Notes under the pieces: model-generated
Seen by the model: only the letters and a program-made list of their open reading frames with translations
Database searches by the model: none
Told to the model about the DNA's origin: nothing
Position numbers and translations under genes: made by a program
Assembly: GCF_035917675.1 (NCBI RefSeq)
Contig: NZ_CP109104.1
Span: 8,184,001 to 8,248,000 of the forward strand
Direction of reading: 5' to 3'
DNA from: Streptomyces sp. NBC_01775
GTDB taxonomy: Bacteria; Actinomycetota; Actinomycetes; Streptomycetales; Streptomycetaceae
DNA length: 64,000 nucleotides
Shown here: piece by piece, positions 35,958 through 44,313 of the stretch
How the letters are laid out: every line of letters starts with the position of its first letter
Position numbering within the stretch: the first letter of the stretch is position 1

Positions 35958-35982
35958 AGCCGGACGGTTCTACGATCACGGC

Positions 35983-36549
35983 ATGCACGGTCGTCTGACA
36001 CTGCTCGCCGCCGCCCGCAGTTCCTCCCTGCTCGATGTGCGCTTCGACGACGACCGGCCGCTGGACGCCGCCGGCTGGGAAGAGGTACGGCGGATGATTC
36101 CCTCGCTCGCCCACCTGGCGGGCGCCGAACTGCGCTACTGCTCGCCCTCCTTACGCTGCCGCGAGACCGGTGACGTGCTGGGCCTCACCCCGCTCGCCCA
36201 GCCCGCGCTGATCGACTGCGACATGGGCCGCTGGCGCGGCCGGACCCTCTCCGAGGTGACGGTCGGCGAGCCGCAGGCCGTCAGCGTGTGGCTGGCCGAT
36301 CCGCGCTCGGCGCCCCACGGCGGGGAGTCCTTATTGACCTTCATCCAGCGGATAGGAAGCTGGCTCGACACCCGCCCGGTGGGGGAGGGCGGCTGGGCGG
36401 TCGCCGTCACCGAACCCTCGGTCGTACGAGCCGCGCTCTGTTACGTGCTCAAGGCGCCCCCGCACGCCTACTGGAACATCGACGCCCACCCACTGGCCGC
36501 CCTCACCCTCACGGGGCGGGCGGGGAGTTGGCACGTGGGCCTGCTGTGA
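35983..36549 (+). CDS. Histidine-phosphatase-fold protein lacking catalytic histidines
   Basis: The protein has 188 residues. The fold of the phosphoglycerate mutase/CobC family is recognisable: YCSPSLRCRETGDVLGL (the substrate-side SP.R..ET motif), IDCDMGRWRGRTLSEV (the usual E..G.W.G) and GGESLLTFIQRI. The first motif, usually RHG after a hydrophobic strand, reads LLAAARSSS here. The final motif, usually a His after a hydrophobic strand, reads VAVTEPSVVRAAL. Both catalytic histidines are therefore absent, and hydrolysis of phosphoesters by the usual mechanism is unlikely. A binding or scaffold role is possible. ATG 35983 lies 25 bp after the MocR stop, so co-transcription is likely. Confidence 0.75.
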   Translation: MHGRLTLLAAARSSSLLDVRFDDDRPLDAAGWEEVRRMIPSLAHLAGAELRYCSPSLRCRETGDVLGLTPLAQPALIDCDMGRWRGRTLSEVTVGEPQAVSVWLADPRSAPHGGESLLTFIQRIGSWLDTRPVGEGGWAVAVTEPSVVRAALCYVLKAPPHAYWNIDAHPLAALTLTGRAGSWHVGLL

Positions 36550-36662
36550 GGGCTCGCCCGCGTGAGGGCTTTTCGCCGGGACCGCGGGGCGGCGGGGGCG
36601 GTGGGTCCGAGGCGCTCGAAATGTGTTTTCCCCGGGCAGGGGGCTCGTGCCAGGGTCTGCCG

Positions 36663-37193
36663 ATGGACACCGCCCGACACGAGTTGCCGCGCTGGCAGTT
36701 CGACCTCACCTGGTCCCTTTTCGAGTACCACCTGGAGCGGCTGGAGCCGGAGGACTTCCTCTGGGAGCCGGCGCCGCTGTGCTGGACGTTGCGGCGGGAC
36801 GGCGAAGACGGCGCCTGGGTACCGGACTTCGCCGAGACCGAGCCGGATCCCGTACCTGTGCCCACGGTCGCGTGGCTGAGCTGGCACATCGGCTGGTGGT
36901 GGGGCGTGGCCCTCGACCACGCGCGCGGGCGCACCCCGCGCGAGCGTGCCGAGGTCGTCTGGCCGGGCCGGGGGGAGGCGAGCGTCGAGTGGCTGCGCGG
37001 GCTGCGTGCGGAGTGGACCGCCGCGCTGGAGGAGCTCGGCGAGGAGGAGTGGCAGGCCACGGCGGCCTTCCCCTGGCGGAACGACCCGGAATACACCGTC
37101 GCGCACATGGTCGCCTGGGTGAACGCCGAGCTGATGAAGAACGTGGCGGAGATCGGCCAGTTGCGGATGCTGCGCGCCGCCTCCCGGAGCTGA
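36663..37193 (+). CDS. DinB-superfamily protein
   Basis: The protein has 176 residues. The four-helix DinB_2 layout is shown by WQFDLTWSLFEYHLERLEPEDFLW at the start, an internal WLSWHIGWWWGV motif where the first metal-ligand histidine usually lies, and TVAHMVAWVNAELMKN near the C-terminus with the second histidine. Family members include thiol-dependent S-transferases that use mycothiol or bacillithiol, though many are uncharacterised. ATG 36663 is used, and no strong ribosome-binding site is obvious. The 113-bp upstream gap has no other feature. Role unknown; a mycothiol-dependent enzyme is one possibility in an actinomycete. Confidence 0.8.
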   Translation: MDTARHELPRWQFDLTWSLFEYHLERLEPEDFLWEPAPLCWTLRRDGEDGAWVPDFAETEPDPVPVPTVAWLSWHIGWWWGVALDHARGRTPRERAEVVWPGRGEASVEWLRGLRAEWTAALEELGEEEWQATAAFPWRNDPEYTVAHMVAWVNAELMKNVAEIGQLRMLRAASRS

Positions 37194-37207
37194 ACGCGGC
37201 TGGGGCG

Positions 37208-37320
37208 TTCCCCGAGGGGGCGCGGGGAACTGCGCGCCAAGCCCCAACGCACCCGCGCCCTGCCAAGCACAGGCAGGGGCACCCCCCGCTCAGCACCACG
37301 AATGAGGGCAACCGAAAGAT
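37208..37320 (+). repeat. Dispersed Streptomyces intergenic repeat, copy 3
   Basis: GGGGCGCGGGGAACTGCGCG occurs at 37217-37236, identical to the minus-strand core at 4669-4650. The following part (CACCCGCGCCCTGCCAAGC and GCACAGG) aligns with copy 2 near 19788. It fills the gap between two convergent genes. Confidence 0.7.
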
Positions 37321-37333
37321 CCGCCGGACAACC

Positions 37334-38374
37334 CTAGCCTCGGCGGGCCGCGCCGTGGAGGGCGTTGAGCAGCCAGAAGCGCTGCTGCTCGGGGCTGTCC
37401 GCTCCGCCGGTCATGGCCCGCGTGAGGTGGAACATCGCCGGCGGTCCGTCGACTCCGGCTCCCTCCTCGCGGGCCAGCAGGTCGCCCAGGGTCTGCCACA
37501 CCGCGGCCCGCCGCGCCTCGGGGCCGGAGCCCAGGGGGCGCGCCGCCGCGCGGGAGGCCAGGTCGGCGCGCAGCTGCGCGCGGGCCTCCGGTGGGCCGCA
37601 GCCGTCCAGCACCGCGAGCGCGAGCGTGTACAGCGCTTCGTCGGCGATTCCGTTGTCCCGCGCGGCCAGCTCGATTCCGTACCGCTCCATCGCGGACAGC
37701 GAGTTGGCGGTCAGGGCGGTGAGAAAGCCCGCGAAGGGCTCCTCTCCCAGCAGCGGTGAGTCTTCCAGCGCCTGGGGCAGCACCGCCTGTGGCACCTCTT
37801 CGATCGCGACGAGCAACTGGGTGCCCCGGGCCCATCGGGCGTCCAGTCGGGCACCGGAGGCCCGGGCGACAGCCGCCACTCCCTCCGCGGCCCAGCCCTC
37901 GGCGCCCTGGAAGGCGAGCCCGCTCATATACGGGTCCCACGCCTCGGGGGCGGCCCCGTGCCGCCGGCCGGGGTCGAGCATCTCGAAGGCCGACAGCACG
38001 GAGCCGCCCTCGGCGAGCGTCAACCGGGAGAGCGCCTCCTCGTTCCAGTAGGCGCTCGCCGCGCGACCGCCCAGCAGGGACAGCGGGCGCAGCACTTCCT
38101 CACGCGAGCCCTGGAAGCCGTCGTACTCGACGACGACCACGGCGGGACCCGCCTGCGCGACGGCGATGTGCGACAGCTCCTCATCGAAGTCCTCGGTCAG
38201 CTCCTCCGCCAGCTCCTCGCCCAGCACGCGCTCGTGGGCGGCGGCCGGGTCGCCGCCGAACAGCCGGATCACCTCCGCCGGTTCGGCGCCCGTCACAGCC
38301 GTCACACAGGCAGCCGCGTCCAGCGCCAGGTCTTCCAGCAGTCCGTCGAAATCCGTATCCGTGCCGTCTGTCAT
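37334..38374 (-). CDS. Conserved hypothetical protein, DUF6461-like N-terminal part
   Basis: The protein has 346 residues and no signal peptide or membrane helix. The first 150 residues (AACVTAVTGAEPAEVIRLFGG, then VVVVEYDGFQGSREEVLRPL and GGSVLSAFEM) resemble the DUF6461 family, which occurs in many copies in streptomycetes. The rest is Ala/Leu/Glu-rich and probably helical. No catalytic motif is seen. ATG 38374 was chosen because the N-terminal Asp/Glu segment begins there; there is no clear ribosome-binding site, and another ATG lies 30 bp upstream. The function is unknown. Confidence 0.6.
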   Translation of the reverse strand: MTDGTDTDFDGLLEDLALDAAACVTAVTGAEPAEVIRLFGGDPAAAHERVLGEELAEELTEDFDEELSHIAVAQAGPAVVVVEYDGFQGSREEVLRPLSLLGGRAASAYWNEEALSRLTLAEGGSVLSAFEMLDPGRRHGAAPEAWDPYMSGLAFQGAEGWAAEGVAAVARASGARLDARWARGTQLLVAIEEVPQAVLPQALEDSPLLGEEPFAGFLTALTANSLSAMERYGIELAARDNGIADEALYTLALAVLDGCGPPEARAQLRADLASRAAARPLGSGPEARRAAVWQTLGDLLAREEGAGVDGPPAMFHLTRAMTGGADSPEQQRFWLLNALHGAARRG

Positions 38375-39636
38375 GGCGAAGAGTATGGCCCGCTGGACTG
38401 ACAACGGGCACGGTGGTGGCGGACGGGGGGAGCCGCCATGGCCGTCGAACGGCGCACGGAACTCGACGCGTTACGCGCACTGGTCGTCATCGGGCTGGTC
38501 TTCTTCCACTCCGCCCTGGTCTTCGACACGGAGACCGACTTCTACATCAAGAACGCGCGGACTACGGGTGCGACGAGGATCGGAGCGGGGTTCGGCGTCG
38601 TATGGGCGATGCCGATGCTCTTCCTCGCCGCCGGGCTGGGCGCGTGGTACTCGCTGCGGGGGAGGGGCGTCGGGGGTTTCGTTCGCGAGCGGCTGCTGCG
38701 GCTGGGGGTGCCGCTGCTGTTCGCCGAGCTGACCATCCTGCCGGTGCCGCAGTGGCTGCGCGCCCGCTCCCACGATCCCGGCTACGACACCTCGTACCTG
38801 GACTTCCTGGCGCGCTTCTACGACGTACGGACGGAGTGGGGGAAGTTCCCCTTCGTCGTGCAGGGCGAGCACTTCGAGACCGGTCACCTGTGGTTCGTGC
38901 TCCTGCTGCTCACCTTCTCGCTGATGCTGGCGCCGCTGGTGGGCCTGCTGCCGCGCGAGCGGTGCCGCGCTCCGGTCGAGCGCCTGGCCGCGCTCACCGC
39001 CCGGCGGCGCTGCGCAGTGCTGCTGCCCGCGCTCGCGTTCGCGGCGATGAGCGCGCTGCTGGGCCTGGAGGAGAGCTACGCGGGCTGGCACCACTGGACG
39101 TACCTGCTGTTCTTCCTCTGCGGCTTCCTGCTGGCCTCGGACGTCCGCTTCCGGGACGCCATGCGCCGGGACGCGTGGTACGCGGCCGTGCTGGGCCTCG
39201 CCCTGTTCGCCGCCACGCTGCCCGGATTCACGGGCGCCGACGACCCGTTGACCGACATGACGCCCCTGGCGGTCAGCTGCCGCACGGTCTACGGCGCGGC
39301 CGGATGGTGCTGGCTCGTGGCCATCCTCGGCCTGCTCGACCGGAGAGGCCGGCGAGCGCCGGGGGAGACGGAGGCGCGGCCCGGCCGGGCCCGGCGGCTG
39401 TACGCCTACCTCGGCCCGGCCGTGCTGCCGCTGTACGTGCTGCACCAGCCCGTCGTCGTCGCCGTCGCCTTCGGGGTCGTCGGCTGGGACGCTCCGACGC
39501 TGGTCAAGTACGGCACGATCGTGACGGCTTCGCTGCTGCTGACCGTCGCCGCCTACGACCTGCTGGTGCGCCGTACCCGGGTGACCCGCTTCTTGTTCGG
39601 GATGCGCCGCGCGCCGGGTCCGGAGGCCCCGTCCCC

Positions 39637-40623
<987 letters not shown>

Positions 40624-40662
40624 GCTGTTGCCTCCTGGTGCGGACGACCGGTCGGTGGATGA

Positions 40663-40689
40663 CCTGATCACCGGCGGTGGGTGATCAGG
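40663..40689 (-). promoter_or_regulatory. Perfect 10-bp hairpin at the 5' end of the aldo/keto reductase mRNA
   Basis: CCTGATCACC (40663-40672) and GGTGATCAGG (40680-40689) pair perfectly around 7 bases. The predicted transcription start is close to 40689, so the mRNA would begin with this stem. It may protect the 5' end or be a second operator. Confidence 0.45.
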
Positions 40690-40695
40690 ATGCCG

Positions 40696-40726
40696 ACGCT
40701 AGGCCCTGGAGTGCGCTCCAACGCAA
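40696..40726 (-). promoter_or_regulatory. MerR-type promoter of the aldo/keto reductase
   Basis: On the minus strand TTGCGT (40726-40721) and TAGCGT (40701-40696) are separated by exactly 19 bp, the overlong spacer typical of MerR targets. The spacer holds TGGAG-N4-CTCCA (40707-40720), next to the minus-35. The MerR gene promoter at 44283-44313 has the same dyad in the same place. Confidence 0.7.
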
Positions 40727-40785
40727 ACACCTGCCGGTGTGATCCAGGCCGCCCCCGGGCGGCCGGAACAGGCCCGCAGCGGGGG

Positions 40786-41613
40786 TCAGTCGGACTCGCC
40801 GCCGGCCGTGAGGGTCTCGCCGGTCTCCAGCAGCGTCTTGAGGTCGGACAGGATGCGCGGCCAGCCCTCGCCCACCATCTGCCGCGTGGTGCTCCCGGGC
40901 GGGAAGCCGACGTGGGTCACGGTGAGCTTGACCAGGTCGCCGACCGGTTCGAGGTCGAAGGAGACCGTCGAGCGGGGCTCGGCCGCCAGCTTGGCGAACA
41001 CCTCCGGCTCCAGGCCCACCGAGGCCGCGAACTCCTCGGTCATCGTGTGCCAGGTGTAGGACAGGTGCCGGGGCGGGTCGGCCGCGACCACGACCTGTCC
41101 GGGGTCGGCGATCGTCACTCCCTCCTGCTCCCAGGTGACGGTGGCGCCGGGCGTCCACTCCGAGATGAAGCTGACGCCCCAGTAGCGCTTGGTGAAGGCG
41201 GGTTCGGTGAGTGCCTGCCACAGCCGCTCCGGCGTGGTCTTGATGTAGGTCGTGTAGACGAAGTCCGGTGCTGTTTCCCCGGCCGGTGTCGCGTCCGTCA
41301 TGGTCTCCTCCTCCAGCGCTGTCTTCAGGTCCGCGAGCGCACGCACACGCTCGCGGTCGTACTGCCGCATCCAGCGTTCGGCGAGGGCGTTGATCGGCAC
41401 GGCGTTGAGGTAGTGCAGCTTCTCGCGGCCCCGGCGGACGGTGGTCACGAGGTGTGCGGCCTCCAGCACCGCCAGGTGCTTGCTGACGGACTGCCGCGCC
41501 ATGTCGAGCCCCGCGCACAGCTCGCGCAGGGTCTGCCCGTCGTGCGCGTTCAGGCTGTCGAGCAGCCGCCGCCTGCTGAGGTCGGCCAGCGCCTTGAACA
41601 CCTCGTCCTCCAT
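40786..41613 (-). CDS. ArsR-type regulator fused to an SRPBCC (AHSA1) domain
   Basis: The protein has 275 residues. Residues 1-100 form an ArsR winged helix (FKALADLSRRRLLDSLNAHD, with DMARQSVSKHLAVLEAAHLV as the recognition region). Residues 110-270 form an SRPBCC/AHSA1 ligand-binding domain (YIKTTPERLWQALTEPAFTK and GEGWPRILSDLKTLLE). The two parts occur as neighbouring genes in many bacteria and are fused here, so a small molecule bound by the SRPBCC cavity may directly gate DNA binding. ATG 41613 follows GGGAGGGCGAGG. No cysteine metal site is evident. The promoter contains two overlapping palindromes, which suggests autorepression. Confidence 0.87.
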   Translation of the reverse strand: MEDEVFKALADLSRRRLLDSLNAHDGQTLRELCAGLDMARQSVSKHLAVLEAAHLVTTVRRGREKLHYLNAVPINALAERWMRQYDRERVRALADLKTALEEETMTDATPAGETAPDFVYTTYIKTTPERLWQALTEPAFTKRYWGVSFISEWTPGATVTWEQEGVTIADPGQVVVAADPPRHLSYTWHTMTEEFAASVGLEPEVFAKLAAEPRSTVSFDLEPVGDLVKLTVTHVGFPPGSTTRQMVGEGWPRILSDLKTLLETGETLTAGGESD

Positions 41614-41649
41614 GCCTCGCCCTCCCCGTACGTCGATACGCAGCTTTGC

Positions 41650-41689
41650 GGCTGCCTGAAAATTAGGCAGCCCTTGGGCTGCATGTCAA
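41650..41689 (-). promoter_or_regulatory. Strong promoter with overlapping palindromes before the ArsR-SRPBCC gene
   Basis: On the minus strand TTGACA (41689-41684) is followed after 18 bp by TAATTT (41665-41660). GCAGCCC-N2-GGGCTGC (41667-41682) fills the spacer, and GGCTGCCT-N7-AGGCAGCC (41650-41672) spans the minus-10. Both palindromes are perfect. This is a classic layout for an autorepressor that blocks RNA polymerase. Confidence 0.7.
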
Positions 41690-42244
41690 CCGGGGAGGGC
41701 CGGACGAGGGCGGGGCGGGGGCCGGGGGAAGGCGGGCGTGCTCCAGTGGCGAAGGTCGCGGCAGGTGTGCTCGCTGAGGGAGCGGGGGTGGTCGGCGTAC
41801 GCGGGCTCGTGGCTCAGCGTCACGGCGGCGGGGACGGCGATGTCGGGGACCGGCGGCTCCTTCTCGAAGTCCGCTGTGAGCACGACGGAGGTGAGGTGGA
41901 TCCCCGCGAGCGACCGCGGGAACAGCGCGCCCAGCCACTGGGTGACCCCACCACCGATGTCCCCGCCGCAGCCCCGGGGCCGGCCAGCCGCTCGGCGGCG
42001 CGGAGCATCTCCACGAAGCTGCTGGGCCGGCCGTGCGTCATGACCAGTGGCAGCGGCGGCGTGCTCGCCTCCGCGCTCCGCCTGCCTCTCGGGTGGCCGA
42101 ACTCCGCCTGCCTCTCAGGTGGCCGAACTCCGCCTGCCTCTCGGGTGGCCGAAGTGCACGGTGCGGCCTTCGACTTCGGCGACGAAGTGCGGATACGCGT
42201 CGAGTGCCGCCTCGGCCGCCCGTCCAAGCGGTTGAACCGCTGGA
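41686..42244 (-). pseudogene. Epoxide hydrolase pseudogene with internal deletions and a repeat-caused frameshift
   Basis: Reading the minus strand gives, in order and in changing frames: EAALDAYPHFVAEVEGRTVH (N-terminal EHN region), PLVMTHGRPSSFVEMLRAAE (the HGWPGSF oxyanion motif, with W changed to R), GGDIGGGVTQWLGAL (the GGDIG catalytic segment), and VTLSHEPAYADHPRS with RDLRHWSTPAF (the C-terminal region). The usual protein has about 380 residues; only about 170 codons remain. One frameshift comes from a 26-bp unit present three times; collapsing it to one copy restores the frame between the first two segments. The stop at 41686-41688 overlaps the minus-35 of the neighbouring regulator gene. 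No function is expected. Confidence 0.75.
42076..42153. repeat. 26-bp unit, three complete tandem copies
   Basis: Copies occupy 42076-42101, 42102-42127 and 42128-42153 and differ at one base (G to A at 42117). The unit starts CTCCGCCTGCCTCTCGGGTG. Because 26 is not a multiple of three, the two extra copies shift the reading frame of the epoxide hydrolase remnant. Slipped-strand replication is the likely origin. Confidence 0.9.
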
Positions 42245-42362
42245 TGGCCGAGCCTTCAAGCCGGTAAGCAGTCAAGTCGATAAGTCGTCGGCACCCTTCG
42301 ATACGGCGCAGGACGCGCGCCCCGGGAACGCCAGCCCCGAACCAGGGACGCGGCCTACGGGT

Positions 42363-43307
42363 TTACGCGCCCGAGCCGCCCGTCGGCTCCCAGCCGCTCC
42401 AGTCCGGGATCTCCTCTCGGGCCGTGCGCCAATCGGCGGGGAGACCGGCCGTGCCGGTGCGGGCCGCGACGATGCCTCCGGCGATGGCGCAGGTGGTGTC
42501 CCGGTCGCCCCACCCCGCGACGGTCTGCCACAGCGTCTCCGTCAGGTCGTCCAGGTGCCCGGCGGCGGACCACAGCGCGAACGGCACCGTGTCGAGCGCC
42601 GAGATCTGCTTTCCCGAGCCCAGCACGGACGCGGCGTGGCGCACCGAGGTGTGGGCGGGCAGGTGCGCCGCGACGAGCAGCCGGGAGCGTACGTCGCTCT
42701 CCGGGGTGTACGAGGCGGCCTCGCGCAGGAACTCGGCGCGCTGCGGGGCTTGTTGCCCTCGTCCGCACGCCGCGAGCGCGCCGGCGACCGCCACGGCGAC
42801 CGCGCCCGCGACGGCCTCCGGGTGGGCGTGGGTGGTCAGGGCGGACAGCCGCGCCTGCTCGACCGCTCCCGGCAGGTCGGTCCCGAACCAGGCGCCCAGC
42901 GGGGCCACTCGCATCGCCGCGCCGTTGCCGAAGGAGCCCTGTCCGCCGAACTGCTCCGTGGTGACGGTCCGCCAGTCCTCGCCCTCGCCGATCCGCCGCA
43001 GCACGCTGTGCATGGAGGGCCCGTACTTCCGCCCCGGATCGCGGGCGTACTCGGCCGCGAACTCGCGCGCCAGGCCGTCGGGGCGCACCTCGCCGTGCGC
43101 CCCCAGGTGCGCGAACAGGACGAAGGCCATGGCGGAGTCGTCCGTCCACTCCCACGGCGCGGGCCTCGGCTCCCGCGCCGCCAGCCGCTCTTCGGGCAGC
43201 TCGTCGCTGCGCGTGAACCAGCCGTCGCCGAAGGCGTCACCCATCGCGAGACCGTCGAGGCTGGCGTGCGCGGGGGCGGGGCCGGGGCCGGGTGCGGGGG
43301 TGGTCAT
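42363..43307 (-). CDS. ADP-ribosylglycohydrolase family protein
   Basis: The protein has 314 residues and the all-helical DraG/ARH fold. Metal-binding motifs are present: GDAFGDG near the N-terminus, WEWTDDSAMA (the TDD ligand set) and DRDTTCAIAGGIVAA near the C-terminus. These enzymes remove ADP-ribose from arginine, serine or other acceptors, or from dinitrogenase reductase in the DraG type. ATG 43307 with AGGAG eight bases upstream is a good start. The end of the upstream CMD gene overlaps this start by about 70 bp. A macro-domain protein is encoded 3 kb away. The acceptor here is unknown. Confidence 0.88.
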   Translation of the reverse strand: MTTPAPGPGPAPAHASLDGLAMGDAFGDGWFTRSDELPEERLAAREPRPAPWEWTDDSAMAFVLFAHLGAHGEVRPDGLAREFAAEYARDPGRKYGPSMHSVLRRIGEGEDWRTVTTEQFGGQGSFGNGAAMRVAPLGAWFGTDLPGAVEQARLSALTTHAHPEAVAGAVAVAVAGALAACGRGQQAPQRAEFLREAASYTPESDVRSRLLVAAHLPAHTSVRHAASVLGSGKQISALDTVPFALWSAAGHLDDLTETLWQTVAGWGDRDTTCAIAGGIVAARTGTAGLPADWRTAREEIPDWSGWEPTGGSGA

Positions 43308-43851
43308 GGCGGGGACTCCTTGTCGCGGACGCCGGGCGGTCGGTGGTCGGTGGTCGGCGGTGGGTGGTGGGTGGTGGGTGGTGGGCGCTGTGCCGCGGGT
43401 GGACCGTTGAGCATCGGGGGAGGGGAAGCCATCCCTCTTCGGAGGGAAGGAGGCCACGCTCGCCGAAGACCTTCTTCGCGACGAAGGTGGCGTTCAGCGC
43501 ACGGGGGATGCCGCAGTAGACGGACGCGTGCAGGAGCGCCTCGGTGATCTCCTCGGTGGTGAGGCCGACGTTGAGGGCTGCGTTGATGTGCACCTCCAGC
43601 TGGGGCTCGCAGCCGCCCAGGGACGTGAGCATGCCGAGGGTGACGAGCTGCCGGTCGCGGGGCGCCAGCCCGGGACGGTCGTAGATGTCGCCGAACGCCC
43701 AGGCCACGACCTGGTGTCCGAGCTCCGGAGAGATGTCGGCCAGGGAGTCGATGACCTTCTGGCCCGCCTCTCCGTCGATCCGGGCCAAGACCTCCAGGCC
43801 GTGGTCGAAGCGCTCCTGGCGGGTCTGCGCGGCGGCGGCGTCGATGCTCAT
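43237..43851 (-). CDS. Carboxymuconolactone decarboxylase-family protein with unusual C-terminal extension
   Basis: The first 134 residues form a normal CMD/AhpD-like domain (DRQLVTLGMLTSLGGCEPQL, then HINAALNVGLTTEEITEALL and YCGIPRALNAT), similar to PcaC-type gamma-carboxymuconolactone decarboxylases. Family members usually stop soon after FGERGLLP. Here the frame runs on for about 70 residues (Pro/Thr/Arg/His-rich) through a simple GGTGGGT repeat and into the next gene. The ATG start overlaps the MerR stop as ATGA, so it is the second gene of the MerR operon. The extended tail probably reflects loss of the original stop. The domain may act as a redox or decarboxylase enzyme. Confidence 0.8.
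   Translation of the reverse strand: MSIDAAAAQTRQERFDHGLEVLARIDGEAGQKVIDSLADISPELGHQVVAWAFGDIYDRPGLAPRDRQLVTLGMLTSLGGCEPQLEVHINAALNVGLTTEEITEALLHASVYCGIPRALNATFVAKKVFGERGLLPSEEGWLPLPRCSTVHPRHSAHHPPPTTHRRPPTTDRPASATRSPRHDHPRTRPRPRPRARQPRRSRDG
43336..43385. repeat. GGTGGGT simple repeat (G-rich plus strand)
   Basis: GGTGGGT occurs nearly four times at 43359-43385, preceded by a related GGTCGGT/GGTGGTC run. The G-rich plus strand could form a G-quadruplex. It lies within the extended CMD reading frame and just upstream of the ADP-ribosylglycohydrolase start, so expansion or contraction may change the tail of the CMD protein. Confidence 0.7.
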
Positions 43852-44276
43852 GAGGGACCCGGTTCCCGCTGCCCGGACAGCAGTTGTTCGTAGTGGCCGA
43901 TCTTCGTGTCGAGTGCGCGGGCGTTCCGCCGCAGGGCCCGGATACGGTCCGCCAGCCCGGCGCGGTGCTCGCGCAGCATGGCCAGCCACTCGCCGACCGT
44001 GGCCTCGCCCGCCGCTCTGAGCTGGGCGAACCGCTGCATGTCGGCGATCGACATGCCCGTCTCCCGCAGCCGCAGCAAGAACTCCAGCCAGGCGAGGTCG
44101 GCGGCGGCGTAGCGCCGCTGGTTGCCGGTGCTGCGGCCGACGCGCTCGATCAGGCCCGCCTTCTCGTAATAACGCAGGGTGTCGGGTGACAGCCCGGTGC
44201 GCTCGGCGACCTGAGCGATGGTGAGCGTGGTCTCCCGGCGGGGCTCGGTGTCGGGAAGAGCGTTGTCGCTGGTCAT
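43848..44276 (-). CDS. MerR-family transcriptional regulator
   Basis: The protein has 142 residues. The N-terminal MerR winged helix has TIAQVAERTGLSPDTLRYYE followed by KAGLIERVGRSTGNQRRY and WLEFLLRLRETGMSI. A coiled-coil (about residues 95-135) gives the dimer. There is no large effector domain and no Cys cluster, so it is like the small aldehyde/quinone-responsive regulators (AdhR/NmlR-like). Its promoter has a 19-bp spacer with a TGGAG-N4-CTCCA dyad, and the predicted transcription start falls on the ATG, so the mRNA is probably leaderless. It is co-transcribed with the CMD gene and probably also controls the aldo/keto reductase at 39.6 kb. Confidence 0.9.
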   Translation of the reverse strand: MTSDNALPDTEPRRETTLTIAQVAERTGLSPDTLRYYEKAGLIERVGRSTGNQRRYAAADLAWLEFLLRLRETGMSIADMQRFAQLRAAGEATVGEWLAMLREHRAGLADRIRALRRNARALDTKIGHYEQLLSGQREPGPS

Positions 44277-44282
44277 GAGAAG

Positions 44283-44313
44283 AGCCTAGAACTTGGAGTG
44301 TGCTCCAGATCAA
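44283..44313 (-). promoter_or_regulatory. MerR autoregulated promoter, leaderless
   Basis: Minus strand TTGATC (44313-44308), 19-bp spacer with TGGAG-N4-CTCCA (44294-44307), TAGGCT (44288-44283). The minus-10 ends six bases before the ATG of the MerR gene, so transcription should start at the A of ATG. The minus-35 includes the stop codon of the upstream gene. Layout is identical to the aldo/keto reductase promoter. Confidence 0.75.
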
